Of a stretch of 64,000 nucleotides of DNA, positions 16,822 to 26,094 are shown piece after piece. The notes beneath the pieces are model-generated. The model worked only from the letters and a program-made list of their open reading frames with translations. It did no database searches and had not been told where the DNA came from. The DNA comes from an uncultured bacterium (lineage in GTDB: Bacteria > Edwardsbacteria > AC1 > EtOH8). A program made the translations under genes and the position numbers. Every line of letters begins with the position of its first letter. Position 1 is the first letter of the stretch. Location of the stretch: the NCBI GenBank assembly GCA_937863685.1, contig CALMGM010000004.1:43964-107963 (forward strand), written 5' to 3'.

Positions 16822-16827
16822 GTCACC

Positions 16828-18078
16828 CTACATTATATCTTCCAGCTTCTGCTTGCTTGGATCGAAATTGAAGAACCTGATTATTGAAGGCACGAAGATC
16901 AGAATGAAGAAAACCCCGAAGGTCAGGATGAAGCACACGGACATCAAAGGTCTTATAGGGAAAACTTCGCCCAGCCAGCCGCCCACCGCAAAAGCAATAG
17001 GGGTCAAACTGCCGGCCATGGTTCCCAGTAGTCCGAACACCTTGCCTCGCATGTCCTGGGGAACGGTGATCTGCATCACCGCACTGATCAGGGCGTTGAC
17101 CACCGCTATGGATAATCCTATCAAGGCGGCCATCACCGACATGTAAATAATATTGATGCGAACCGGGAACAGCGCCATGCAGGCCGCGCTCAGCAAGGCG
17201 CCCAGATAAAAGGCCGTGAACCTTTTACGGATGGGGATGTCTATGGTGGAGGCCATCAGATACCCCATAAACGATCCGCCGGTCAAAACGCCCATCACCA
17301 CCCCGTATTTGGCCGCTCCCAAGGCCGGGATCTTTTGAAACATGGGCAACATCAAAAAGAAACCGATGTTGGCAAAAAAATTCAGCACCCCGAAGATCAG
17401 AAAAGAGTATTTCAGGCCGTTGAATTTCTTGACAAACAGCAACCCGGCCTTCATATCCTGAAAGAAGCTTACCTTCTGGGTTTGATGCTTGATGGCCGGG
17501 ATCTTCATGAACAGAATGGCCGCCGCCGAAAATATGTAGGACAGGCCGTCGAACAGGAACAGCAGCGGCGCCTTGAGCGCCTGGTATAAAAATCCCCCGG
17601 CCGCCGTGCCGATGATGCTGCTGCCGTTGTAGGCCAAACTGAATACCGAATTGGCCTGGACGATCTTCTCCTTTGGCACTATGTCCGGTATGGACGAACT
17701 GACCGCCGGGCCGAAGAACGATCCGCAAATGCTGAGGATGATCCCGACGGCGAAGACCATCCAGATCTCAAGATGCCCGGCCAGCGCCGCCAGGCCGATC
17801 CCCGCCGAAGCCAGTCCCCGGATGATGTCCATGGTGATAAGCAGAGACCGGCGCTCCGACCGGTCCACCCAAACCCCGGCAAAGGGCGAGATCAGCACCC
17901 GGGGCAAAGTGGAGACCGCCATCAGGGTCCCCATCAGGCCGGTGGAGCCGGTCTTCTCCAGCACCCAGAACCCCAAGGCGATGGCGTAAAAATTGTCGCC
18001 CAGCGAGGAGACCAGCTGTCCCTGCCATAAAAGGAGGAAATTGCGGTTCCACAATGAAGGAGACTTTTGTTCTCCCAT
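16828..18078 (-). CDS. Major facilitator superfamily transporter (MFS_3-like exporter)
   Basis: A 416-residue protein with 12 predicted membrane segments. It begins with NRNFLLLWQGQLVSSLGDNF, the N-terminal signature of the MFS_3/enterobactin-exporter-like group. The loop FAGVWVDRSERRSLLITMD carries the conserved D-R-x-x-R-R motif A between helices 2 and 3. A similar LIGLSIAVVNALISAVMQ segment occurs in the second half. These transporters usually export small molecules or drugs by proton antiport; the substrate is unknown. It follows the DUF5916 gene by 25 bp on the same strand. Confidence 0.88.
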   Translation of the reverse strand: MGEQKSPSLWNRNFLLLWQGQLVSSLGDNFYAIALGFWVLEKTGSTGLMGTLMAVSTLPRVLISPFAGVWVDRSERRSLLITMDIIRGLASAGIGLAALAGHLEIWMVFAVGIILSICGSFFGPAVSSSIPDIVPKEKIVQANSVFSLAYNGSSIIGTAAGGFLYQALKAPLLFLFDGLSYIFSAAAILFMKIPAIKHQTQKVSFFQDMKAGLLFVKKFNGLKYSFLIFGVLNFFANIGFFLMLPMFQKIPALGAAKYGVVMGVLTGGSFMGYLMASTIDIPIRKRFTAFYLGALLSAACMALFPVRINIIYMSVMAALIGLSIAVVNALISAVMQITVPQDMRGKVFGLLGTMAGSLTPIAFAVGGWLGEVFPIRPLMSVCFILTFGVFFILIFVPSIIRFFNFDPSKQKLEDIM

Positions 18079-18103
18079 GAGATTCCCTTTGTTCCTCTTT
18101 GAG

Positions 18104-20149
18104 TTAAAACCTCAGTGAATAGCTCAGCTTGGCCAGGAACCGGTGATCGAATTCCCTGGTTATCAGGTTCCGGGGATGATTGTATACCAGATAGAACATC
18201 GAACCAGGATTGACCTCATATCCCAGGAGGAAATTTGAGTTGAGTTCCTCGGTTTTTTCCATCTGGAACGGACTCTCGGCAGGAGTGGCCATTTGGGTGC
18301 TGGTCTGAATGTAGGCCCGGGCATACAATTTTTGGGTGATCTGATAGGATATTCTGGTGTTGGAGACCCACTCCCATTTGCTCTGCCCCCATTTGACCGC
18401 CACTATGGACGGGATCACAGTTATTTTGGGGTAGGGCAGAAAGGCTATGAGGAGGATGTTCTCCCGGAAATTCTGCCCGTACATCCAACCCATATAAAAA
18501 GAGTTGGCGATCCCGGTCTGGCCGTTTACATTGGTTTCGAACTCAGCGCCTGCCTGACGGTTAAAGAATTCTTCATCGCCGTACCGTTCATAGTTCCGGC
18601 TGGCATTAGCACCGAAGCGGATCTTGGAGGATGTGACCAAGTTGGTTCCTACTCCCGTTCCCAGGTAGGTCGGCCTTCCTCCGATCTCTTGTTTGTGGTT
18701 TATCACGGCACCGACATCAATATATTGAAAGGCCCCGCTCAATGCAAGCTTGCGGTAGCCTTCGGCATGAATGCTCCACCGGTCAATGTCATAAAAGCTG
18801 ATGAAACCCTGGGGCACCCAGAATTCCTGGCCTATCCTGCTGAATTTGAGATCGTAGTAGTCGATGCCGGTCTCCCGTTTGAGGTCGGCCACCCCGGCCC
18901 AGTCATCTCCGCTGACGCCGGTGTTGGCTGATTTGGCGGCCTGCATCGTCAGTTTTAAAGGTCCATGAATGGGCACGTTCAGGTCCAGTCCCCCGGCCCG
19001 GCCATAGATGCTATCGTTCTGCATGTTGGTGGCCGTGATCCCCAGTACGCTCTGCCCCCAGACCGGATGCTTGAGGCGCACCAAAGAGTAATTGTCCTTG
19101 GTGTCCCTGGTCTGGACGTCCAGGCACAGCAGCTCGGCCCGGCCTATCTTGCCGTAAATCTTGGCCCCACCCTCGATCTGGTTCATCCGGCGGGTGTAGA
19201 AAAGCTTGAGCGGGGTATATAATATGCTGGAGCCCTCCATGAAGAAAGGCCGCTTCTCGGCCAGGTACAGCTCCTGCCCCTGATTGTAGGAGAGGTTAAA
19301 CTGGAAAGGGTCGGCCTCGATCTGGCCGAAGTCGGGCAGGTAGGTGGCGTTAAAATTCAGGTCGGAGGTGATGCAGTATTTCAGGTCCAGCCCGGCGTTG
19401 AATTTCAGGGAATCGGTGCTGTGCTGGTACTGGGCCAGGCCGAAGGGCAGCAGCTCGAACCTTTTGATCTGGGGGTCTATGGCCAGTCCGGTCAGGGAAC
19501 CATACTGGGAGACATGGCTCCAGTTCTTCAATTTTGACCAGCTGGAGGTTTCCCAGTGGGGCCTTTCCACTCGGTAAAAATTAATGCCCCAGGTCATGGA
19601 ATCGGCCTTATTGTATCTCAGCTCGGAAAAGGGTATGGCCATCTCCAACACCCAGCCCAGGGAATCACGGCCGGCCCGGGCCTGCCACTGGCAATCCCAG
19701 TTGGCGTCGATGGTCCTTCCCTCATCGATGATCCGGCCGTCGGTGCGGGTGCCCTGGAGATTAGCCGCAAAGTAATAGGCATTGTTCTTGTCGTTATAGG
19801 TATCGATGGTCACCTCCAGGCAGTCGTCGTAATAAACCGCCCCGTCCCGCTGGTTACAGGCTGCCTGCATCTGGCCCGGCTTGTCTTCGTACATATATGC
19901 GGCCAGATAGAGATTCTGCTCATCATAGCAGACATACACTTTGGTGGGCTGGGTGACCGGAGCGTCCGGATTCGGTTCCACCATCACAAAGCCGGTGACC
20001 GGAGCCGCGTCCTGCCAGCAGGGATCGTTGAGACTGCCGTCTAGAAGAGGAGGCTGGGTTACCCGCACCGCCCGGATCCCTGGACTTTGAGCCAGGCAGC
20101 AAGCGGTTATCATGAGCGTTCCCGTCAAAGCCGCAAGATATCGTTTCAT
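18104..20149 (-). CDS. Exported DUF5916 protein with N-terminal CBM9-like domain
   Basis: A 681-residue protein with a signal peptide (MKRYLAALTGTLMITACCLA). A carbohydrate-binding family-9-like domain covers about residues 25-210 (PPLLDGSLNDPCWQDA, VYVCYDEQNLYLAAYMYED). The remainder is rich in alternating aromatic strands and matches the DUF5916 group, presumed outer-membrane barrels (LAEKRPFFMEGSSILY is typical). It ends in an aromatic residue (SLRF), as many outer-membrane proteins do. The function is unknown; binding or import of glycans is an inference from the CBM9 part. Confidence 0.82.
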   Translation of the reverse strand: MKRYLAALTGTLMITACCLAQSPGIRAVRVTQPPLLDGSLNDPCWQDAAPVTGFVMVEPNPDAPVTQPTKVYVCYDEQNLYLAAYMYEDKPGQMQAACNQRDGAVYYDDCLEVTIDTYNDKNNAYYFAANLQGTRTDGRIIDEGRTIDANWDCQWQARAGRDSLGWVLEMAIPFSELRYNKADSMTWGINFYRVERPHWETSSWSKLKNWSHVSQYGSLTGLAIDPQIKRFELLPFGLAQYQHSTDSLKFNAGLDLKYCITSDLNFNATYLPDFGQIEADPFQFNLSYNQGQELYLAEKRPFFMEGSSILYTPLKLFYTRRMNQIEGGAKIYGKIGRAELLCLDVQTRDTKDNYSLVRLKHPVWGQSVLGITATNMQNDSIYGRAGGLDLNVPIHGPLKLTMQAAKSANTGVSGDDWAGVADLKRETGIDYYDLKFSRIGQEFWVPQGFISFYDIDRWSIHAEGYRKLALSGAFQYIDVGAVINHKQEIGGRPTYLGTGVGTNLVTSSKIRFGANASRNYERYGDEEFFNRQAGAEFETNVNGQTGIANSFYMGWMYGQNFRENILLIAFLPYPKITVIPSIVAVKWGQSKWEWVSNTRISYQITQKLYARAYIQTSTQMATPAESPFQMEKTEELNSNFLLGYEVNPGSMFYLVYNHPRNLITREFDHRFLAKLSYSLRF

Positions 20150-20160
20150 TCAGGCCTTCC

Positions 20161-20727
20161 TTAGTTCTTTTGTTCATAGCTTTTTATCATCTTCCGGAAG
20201 ATCTCCATGTGCCATTCGTTCCTCCGGTCATTGGGGTTTTGTCCTTCGTAAGAGAACAGCATCACCCCGTTTTTGTGTTTCAGGATCAGTTCCTGTCCGG
20301 TATGGTCGAAATTGAACAGGGTGGCCTTCTTGGCCGGCCGACCGGAAACTATCGTATCGATCACCTGCTCCACCGGGTTGAAATCGGTGGTATCCGAGGC
20401 CTCGTATTCTTTCATCCATTGGGCGAAAGTCTTGCCCTTTGGCAATTCCAGCACTCTTATCGCCAAAGTGGCCTGCCAATACCGATCGGAAGTGTCGCTA
20501 AAAGAGATTTTCTGCAGCTCGCCGGGCAATAATATTTCGCCCCCATAAGCGGCCTTGTTGTCCTTGCGGGGCTTGGCCTCGGTTATTTTCCAGCCGGCGA
20601 GGTATTTTATCGTATAGCCGAACTCTTTATTTGAGTATTTTTGCCACCGACCATCCTGCCCATACAGCACCCCCGTGATGATGGCCGTCACAAAGATAAT
20701 ACGGAGAAAGTGGAAATATCGTTTCAT
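20161..20727 (-). CDS. Exported protein of unknown function (PsbP-like motif)
   Basis: A 188-residue protein with a signal peptide (hydrophobic to about residue 24). After cleavage it has YSNKEFGYTIKYLAGWKI, similar to the opening strand of PsbP-like domains (FGYTxxYPxGW), and a mixed alpha/beta pattern to the end. I do not recognise a function. It lies 11 bp upstream of the DUF5916 gene on the same strand and could act with it at the cell surface. Confidence 0.6.
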   Translation of the reverse strand: MKRYFHFLRIIFVTAIITGVLYGQDGRWQKYSNKEFGYTIKYLAGWKITEAKPRKDNKAAYGGEILLPGELQKISFSDTSDRYWQATLAIRVLELPKGKTFAQWMKEYEASDTTDFNPVEQVIDTIVSGRPAKKATLFNFDHTGQELILKHKNGVMLFSYEGQNPNDRRNEWHMEIFRKMIKSYEQKN

Positions 20728-20740
20728 GATTCCCTCCCTC

Positions 20741-21691
20741 TTATTTTGGTTTATGGCCTTTTATGGCAAAGAACATACTTCCGGCAAAAAAATAATAACT
20801 CTTTTCTTCTATTTGTTTTTTATACATTTTTTCCCTGGACCTGTATTTCCTATCGAATGAAAGATATTGTTCATATTCTTCAACGCTTCCCCCGCCGGCC
20901 ATAAATAATTTCTTGAACTCCCTTGTTCTCTTTCTTTTCCCCTTGATTTTTTTGCCGCTTTTAATGTCTTTTTCCCGGCCATTCCTCTCATATTCTTGCT
21001 TGGGGGTTTCATAGGGAGGAATCCCTAAAATGGGATAGCTGTTCATTCTGGCGTCTATGCCCCTGAATCCGGCCTTTTTAAGCCACAAAGGGACAAAAGG
21101 CGCAGTGTTATAATTTCCCATTCCCAGGACCTCTCTTCCCCTGTTTATTATGAACGATATCTTATGCCTGAACAATTCCTCTTCCAATGTGAATTCCGGC
21201 ATAGAGGTCAAGGCATGCTGCATTGACACCGAGAGATTATCGGGTTCTTTGCACAGTATGGCGCCTCCCGGTTTCAATATCCGGTACATTTCATTGATTG
21301 CCTTCTGCGGATCGGCCAGGTGCATCAGCAACGTTTGACACATCACCACATCCGCAGAATTATCGGGATATGGCAATTTATAGGAGTCCCCAACATTGAA
21401 TTCAGTTTTCCCGCCTTTGGCCCAGTCCATAGACAACCTCTTTGCTTGGGCTATGAGTTTCGGGCTGACATCCACCCCGCAATATTTACCTCCTTTGCCG
21501 AAATACGGCCAATACAAAGTTCCCAGATAGCCCAGCCCGCAGCCTACATCAATCACTGTCTGTCCGAGTTTGAACCCCACCCACTTGGCCAGCAAGGCAA
21601 CATATTCCGGCTCCCATAGGAATTTTCGTTGTTCGATGATATGCTTTTTATTTTCCCCTTTGGCCCATTTGTTCTTGGCAGGTTTTCTCAT
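20741..21691 (-). CDS. Class I SAM-dependent methyltransferase
   Basis: A 316-residue protein. The Rossmann fold shows motif [20 protein letters not shown] (SAM binding), the acidic loop GVDVSPKLI, and motif [18 protein letters not shown] followed by [13 protein letters not shown]. The C-terminal 110 residues are highly charged and lysine-rich and are not part of the fold. It starts within the stop of the YgiQ-type gene (ATGA overlap), so the two are probably translationally coupled. The substrate is unknown. Confidence 0.85.
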   Translation of the reverse strand: MRKPAKNKWAKGENKKHIIEQRKFLWEPEYVALLAKWVGFKLGQTVIDVGCGLGYLGTLYWPYFGKGGKYCGVDVSPKLIAQAKRLSMDWAKGGKTEFNVGDSYKLPYPDNSADVVMCQTLLMHLADPQKAINEMYRILKPGGAILCKEPDNLSVSMQHALTSMPEFTLEEELFRHKISFIINRGREVLGMGNYNTAPFVPLWLKKAGFRGIDARMNSYPILGIPPYETPKQEYERNGREKDIKSGKKIKGKRKRTREFKKLFMAGGGSVEEYEQYLSFDRKYRSREKMYKKQIEEKSYYFFAGSMFFAIKGHKPK

Positions 21692-23556
21692 GATTGCCTC
21701 TTATTGCGTTTCCCGGTCTGACGTTTTCTTCCCTGGTCTCCAACCCTTTCCCATCCCTCGTCCTGATTGACCTCCAATACATATCGCTGTTTCAGTTTCC
21801 CGGCCGCGCTACGCTCCACAAAAAGCTCCTCGCCGGAATAGGGATTTCTGCCGGTGTGATACATGGCGGCCGAGGCGGTCATGGGCAGGGGAATGAAATC
21901 CTGTACCTGTTCCACGGCCAGATCGTTCCTTTTAAGAAAGGCTTTCAGATCCAGCATGTCATCATAACTGCAGCCGGGATGGCTGGAGATAAGATATGGC
22001 ACCAAGTATTGTTCCTTCTTGCTCAAATGTCGGAAGATATTTAAGAATTCGATGAACGCTCCGATGCCCGGCTTATTCATTTGCTTTAGAACATCGAATG
22101 AGCAATGTTCCGGAGCTACTTTAAGATGTCCGCCGGTATGTTTTTGAATCAGTTCTTTTAAATATTTATGATCGTGCAGGGCCAGGTCGTAACGCACCCC
22201 GGAGGCCACAAAGACATTTTTCACACCCGGCACTTTCAACGTTTCGTGCCAAAGCTTGACGCTGGGATGCTGGCCGACCTTCAGGTTTTCACATAACTGC
22301 GGCGCCAGGCAGCTGGGCCTCCGGCAGAATTTCTCCCGGCCGCCTATCTTGCATCCGGTGCCGTACATGTTGGCGGTGGGGCCGCCGATATCGCTGATGG
22401 TCCCCTTGAATTTGGGATCCTTGGCCAGCGCTCCGGCTTCATCTGTGACGGATCCAATACTGCGGGATTGGATGATCGGTCCCTGGTGAAAGAACAGGGT
22501 ACAGAAGCTGCATCCGCCGTAACATCCCCGATGAGAAGTTATGGACCATTTGACCGTCTCCAATGCCGGTATCGGCTCGGTGTAGGTTGGATGTGGTTTC
22601 CGTTGAAACGGCAAGGCATATACGGCATCAAGCTCATCGGATGACAGCGGCGGTGCCGGCGGGTTTACCAGGAGATACCGGTCGCCGTGTTTCTGCAGCA
22701 GTTTTTTCCCAAAATAGGGATTGGCCTCGTTGGAAGCAATAACAAATGCCTTATTGAACGCTTCTTTTGAGGTTGACACTTCCTCGAACGACGGCAACTC
22801 CATAGTATCAGAAGTTTCGAACTTCGGTAGCTCCGAGGCTCTGACTATGACAGCCGTTCCAGGTATACTCTTTAATTCTAAATCCATTCGGATGTCGGGC
22901 AGGTTTGCAAGTCTCAGGACAGGCTTTTGCAATTTGCATCCATTCGCATGTTCGGCAAAGTCGTTATGCTCAGGACAAGATTTTGCATTTTGCATTTTGC
23001 ATTCTGCATTTAGCAGTTCGGCTATCCTGCCTATCGCCCTCTCCCCCATTCCGTAGACCAGAATATCGGCCTTGGCGTCGAACAGGATGGAACGCCGCAC
23101 CGCATCATCCCAGTAGTCATAATGAGCCAGACGGCGCAAAGAGGCCTCTATTCCGCCCAGCACGATGGGCACATCTTTGTAGGCCCGGCGGATCAGATTG
23201 GAATAGACGATGGCAGCCCGGTTGGGCCGCAGACCGTGTCGTCCGCCCGGGGAATAGGGGTCGTCATGCCGCAATTTCTTGTTGGCGGTATAGTGATGCA
23301 GCATGGAATCTATATTGCCGGAGGTGACCCCGAAGAACAGCTTGGGCTTGCCCAGGCGCATGATATCGGCGGGGGAATGCCAGCCGGGCTGGGCGATGAT
23401 ACCCACCTTGAAGCCCCGGGCCTCCAGCACCCGGCCGATCACCGCCGGGCCGAAGGATGGGTGGTCCACATAGACATCGCCCGAGACCAGAATGATATCG
23501 CACTGCTCCCAGCCCAGGGAATCCATCTCCGATCTTGTCATGGGAAGATAATTCAT
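21688..23556 (-). CDS. YgiQ-type radical SAM protein
   Basis: A member of the YgiQ/UPF0313 family of radical-SAM enzymes, whose reaction is not established. The start chosen (23554-23556, [11 protein letters not shown]) matches the family N-terminus. Longer in-frame extensions begin with TTG and run into a terminator. A B12-like N-terminal region ([20 protein letters not shown]) is followed by the cluster motif [19 protein letters not shown] (C-x3-C-x2-C). Additional cysteines follow ([12 protein letters not shown]). An A+T-rich tandem insert near residues 185-200 encodes [10 protein letters not shown]. It is coupled to the downstream methyltransferase. Confidence 0.88.
   Translation of the reverse strand: MNYLPMTRSEMDSLGWEQCDIILVSGDVYVDHPSFGPAVIGRVLEARGFKVGIIAQPGWHSPADIMRLGKPKLFFGVTSGNIDSMLHHYTANKKLRHDDPYSPGGRHGLRPNRAAIVYSNLIRRAYKDVPIVLGGIEASLRRLAHYDYWDDAVRRSILFDAKADILVYGMGERAIGRIAELLNAECKMQNAKSCPEHNDFAEHANGCKLQKPVLRLANLPDIRMDLELKSIPGTAVIVRASELPKFETSDTMELPSFEEVSTSKEAFNKAFVIASNEANPYFGKKLLQKHGDRYLLVNPPAPPLSSDELDAVYALPFQRKPHPTYTEPIPALETVKWSITSHRGCYGGCSFCTLFFHQGPIIQSRSIGSVTDEAGALAKDPKFKGTISDIGGPTANMYGTGCKIGGREKFCRRPSCLAPQLCENLKVGQHPSVKLWHETLKVPGVKNVFVASGVRYDLALHDHKYLKELIQKHTGGHLKVAPEHCSFDVLKQMNKPGIGAFIEFLNIFRHLSKKEQYLVPYLISSHPGCSYDDMLDLKAFLKRNDLAVEQVQDFIPLPMTASAAMYHTGRNPYSGEELFVERSAAGKLKQRYVLEVNQDEGWERVGDQGRKRQTGKRNKRQS
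22981..23014 (-). repeat. In-frame heptamer-type repeat inside the YgiQ-like gene
   Basis: Tandem TTTTGCA/TTCTGCA units on the plus strand, encoding [10 protein letters not shown] on the gene strand. The composition and unit length resemble the inserts in the CCA gene. A related degenerate patch lies at about 22925-22960. Confidence 0.7.
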
Positions 23557-23599
23557 AGGTGTAAGGATAGCATTAGGGGTGTTTAAATGCAATAATAAA

Positions 23600-23618
23600 A
23601 GCCGCCCTTGGGGCGGCT
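23600..23618 (-). terminator. Terminator of the trehalose/ion operon
   Basis: Stem AGCCGCCC / GGGCGGCT with a 3-nt loop. On the minus strand it is followed by TTTATTATT. It lies 20 bp after the stop of the ClC gene, the last gene of the run that begins at 37.1 kb. Confidence 0.88.
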
Positions 23619-23638
23619 AAATTATCAATCGGAAGTTA

Positions 23639-25360
23639 TCAGAATCCTCCCTTTAATATCTCCTTGTTCCCTATCAGCCCCACCAACTTGCCGTTCTCCA
23701 CCACCGGGATCTCCTGCATATCGTTCTTTATCAGGTACATCAGGGCCAGCGACAAGCTGTCGTCGGCCTTGACCTGGGGGACCTTGATCATGACGTCGTG
23801 GGCGATTATCAGCCCGCCGGTCTGTTCGTCCTCCAGGAACAGCCGGAGCTGCGACCAGTTGACCGAGGCCAGGTACTTGTTGTTATCGTCGATCACCGGC
23901 AGTATCAGCTGGTCGGTCCGGCTGATGGCCTTGATGATGTCGTGCAGGGGCATCTGGGGCAGGATTGCCAGGATGTCCTTTTTCATGGCCTCCCGGCAGG
24001 TGGCCGCCGATAGATGGCTGTGGCGGCGCAGCTGGTCCACCGGCAGGCCGGCCTTGAACAGGGCATGGGTGTAGACCGAGGACCCCTTCATCCGCTTGGT
24101 TATCACCGCCGAGATGGCCACCACGATCATGGCCGGCAGCACCACCTTGTAGGTCCCGGTGATCTCGAAGATTATCAGGCCGGCGGTCAGCGGGGCATTG
24201 AGGGCTCCGGCCACCACCCCGGCCGCCCCGGCCAGGGCGTATGAGGCATTGTAGACGAAGAACCCGGGAAACAGCACCGCCATCAATTGGCCGAAAGCCC
24301 CGCCCAGCATGGCCCCGATGAAGACGGCCGGGGCGAACGATCCCCCCGGAGCCCCGGAGCCCAGGGTCAGAGAGGTGGCCAGGATCTTGGCAAACACCAG
24401 CAGCAGGGCCGTCCACCATAGAATATTCCCGTTGAGGATGGCGGTCACCGAATGATACCCTTCGCCCAGCACCTGGGGCAGGGCCAGGCCCAGCACCCCC
24501 ACCAACAACCCGCCCATGGCCGGCTTGAGCCAGGAGGAAAATTTGTACCGGCCGAACAGCGCCTGTCCGTTATAGAGGACATTGATGAAAAGCACCGATA
24601 TCAGGCCGGACAAAAGACCCAGCATCAAGAAGGGGATGATGTCATAGAGCGAGCCCAGCGAGGCCACCGCCGTCACCTGGAAGGCCGGCTGGTCTCCCAA
24701 AAAGGAACGGGAGATGACCGAGGCCGCCACCGCCGAGAGCACCACCGGGGCAAAGGTATTGATGGCGAATTCTCCCAGGATGATCTCCAGGGCAAAGAAC
24801 ACCCCGCCCAGGGGCGCCCCGAAGACCGCCGCTATCCCGGCGGCTGCCCCGCATCCCGCCATCAGCCTCAGTTCGCTGCCGGTCAGCTTCAGTTTCTGCC
24901 CCAGGTAGGAGCCCAGCGAGGAGCCGATCTCCACTATCGGGCCCTCCGGCCCGGCCGAGCCGCCGGAGCCGATGGTGATGGCCGACAGCAGGCCCTTCAG
25001 GCCCATCTTTGGATTCAGCAGGCCTCCTTTGAGAGAAACTGCGGCCATCACTTCGGGAACCCCGGACAGCGGTTCCTCCTCGCGGAAGAAAAGATACATG
25101 ATGCCTCCCACCAGCAGTCCGCCGATGGCCGGGATCATGAAGGCCAGGTAGCGCCACCAGCGACCGAACAGGAGACCTACCTGCGGATCATGGGGAAAGA
25201 ACAGGCTGTTGGAGAAGATGATCAGGCTGCGGAATGCCACCGCGGTCAGGCCGGTAATAATCCCCAAACCCACCCCCAAGAGCAGTATCCTGGTGGGGCG
25301 GCCTATCTGGGTCATCCGCTCGACAGCCCGGTAAGCATATTTTTTTAACTTGGTGATCAA
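23639..25360 (-). CDS. ClC-type chloride channel/antiporter with C-terminal CBS pair
   Basis: A 573-residue membrane protein. The three ClC selectivity segments are visible: LSGVPE (GSGIP position), AGPEGPIVEIGS (GREGP position, keeping the gating glutamate) and GGSFAPAVFIGAMLGG (GxFxP). Residues from about 440 on form two CBS domains (DILAILPQMPLHDII, EIPVVENGKLVGLIG), which usually sense nucleotides or ionic strength. The start is probably TTG at 25358-25360 with an AAAGGG site. It is the last gene of the trehalose/ion run, 14 bp after otsB, and would balance chloride during ionic stress (inference). Confidence 0.92.
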   Translation of the reverse strand: MITKLKKYAYRAVERMTQIGRPTRILLLGVGLGIITGLTAVAFRSLIIFSNSLFFPHDPQVGLLFGRWWRYLAFMIPAIGGLLVGGIMYLFFREEEPLSGVPEVMAAVSLKGGLLNPKMGLKGLLSAITIGSGGSAGPEGPIVEIGSSLGSYLGQKLKLTGSELRLMAGCGAAAGIAAVFGAPLGGVFFALEIILGEFAINTFAPVVLSAVAASVISRSFLGDQPAFQVTAVASLGSLYDIIPFLMLGLLSGLISVLFINVLYNGQALFGRYKFSSWLKPAMGGLLVGVLGLALPQVLGEGYHSVTAILNGNILWWTALLLVFAKILATSLTLGSGAPGGSFAPAVFIGAMLGGAFGQLMAVLFPGFFVYNASYALAGAAGVVAGALNAPLTAGLIIFEITGTYKVVLPAMIVVAISAVITKRMKGSSVYTHALFKAGLPVDQLRRHSHLSAATCREAMKKDILAILPQMPLHDIIKAISRTDQLILPVIDDNNKYLASVNWSQLRLFLEDEQTGGLIIAHDVMIKVPQVKADDSLSLALMYLIKNDMQEIPVVENGKLVGLIGNKEILKGGF

Positions 25361-25374
25361 AAAAGCCCTTTCGA

Positions 25375-26094
25375 TTATATTAGGAATTTTAAAAATGTCC
25401 GCACTTTGGCCGGAGATGCCAATCGATAAACCGCCGAGGTCCGGCTCCGACCTCTCTCCGGATTCTCCACTAAAATGGCAAGACCAATCCCCCGTAACGC
25501 CCGGAAGGCATCCTCGTCGGTGGCATCGTCCCCGATATATACCGGAAATGGTTTTTTATGATGAAGTTTTTTTAGCAGCAGTATGACGGCCCGGCCCTTA
25601 TCCCATGATACATCGGGCCTGAAATCATAGACCTTCCGGCCAGGCTGGCAGAGCAGACGGGGATATTTATTTTGCAGCCCGGAGATCTGTTGATTCATAA
25701 AAGCAATATGCCGCCCGGCCAGGTTGCGGAAATGAAAGGCAACCGAAAATCCCTTGTCCTCCACCAGCGTCCCGGGCAGACTGCTTTTCATATTTTTCAG
25801 ATCTTTGAGCAGGGCTTTAAGATCGGGGATAGCAGCCATGGCCAGGGGATGGGTAAATTTTATTCCCGGGCCGCTGATCTCCAACCCGTGGCAGCCGGCG
25901 TAATATATACTCCGAACCGGCACCAGTTTTTTCAGTTCGGATAGCTTCCGTCCGCTGATGATGGCCATTATTATATCAGGAGACCTGCCCAGTTTGTCAA
26001 GTATTTTAAGAGTGCCGGCCGGGAGTCTGGCCATTTCTGGGCGGGATCGGATGGGGGCCAGGGTTCCGTCAAAATCCAGCAACAGCAGGATCAC
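25375..26094 (-). CDS. otsB: Trehalose-6-phosphate phosphatase
   Basis: HAD-family phosphatase removing phosphate from trehalose-6-phosphate. The start chosen is GTG at 26092-26094, which overlaps the treT stop (GTGA), follows a GGAG ribosome site, and leads straight into the catalytic motif LLLLDFDGTLAP (DxDGT). That gives 239 residues, the family norm. A longer open frame exists upstream but only shadows treT. IISGRKLSEL and the late HAD motif GDDATDEDAF complete the active site. It completes the OtsA route in the same operon. Confidence 0.93.
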   Translation of the reverse strand: MILLLLDFDGTLAPIRSRPEMARLPAGTLKILDKLGRSPDIIMAIISGRKLSELKKLVPVRSIYYAGCHGLEISGPGIKFTHPLAMAAIPDLKALLKDLKNMKSSLPGTLVEDKGFSVAFHFRNLAGRHIAFMNQQISGLQNKYPRLLCQPGRKVYDFRPDVSWDKGRAVILLLKKLHHKKPFPVYIGDDATDEDAFRALRGIGLAILVENPERGRSRTSAVYRLASPAKVRTFLKFLI

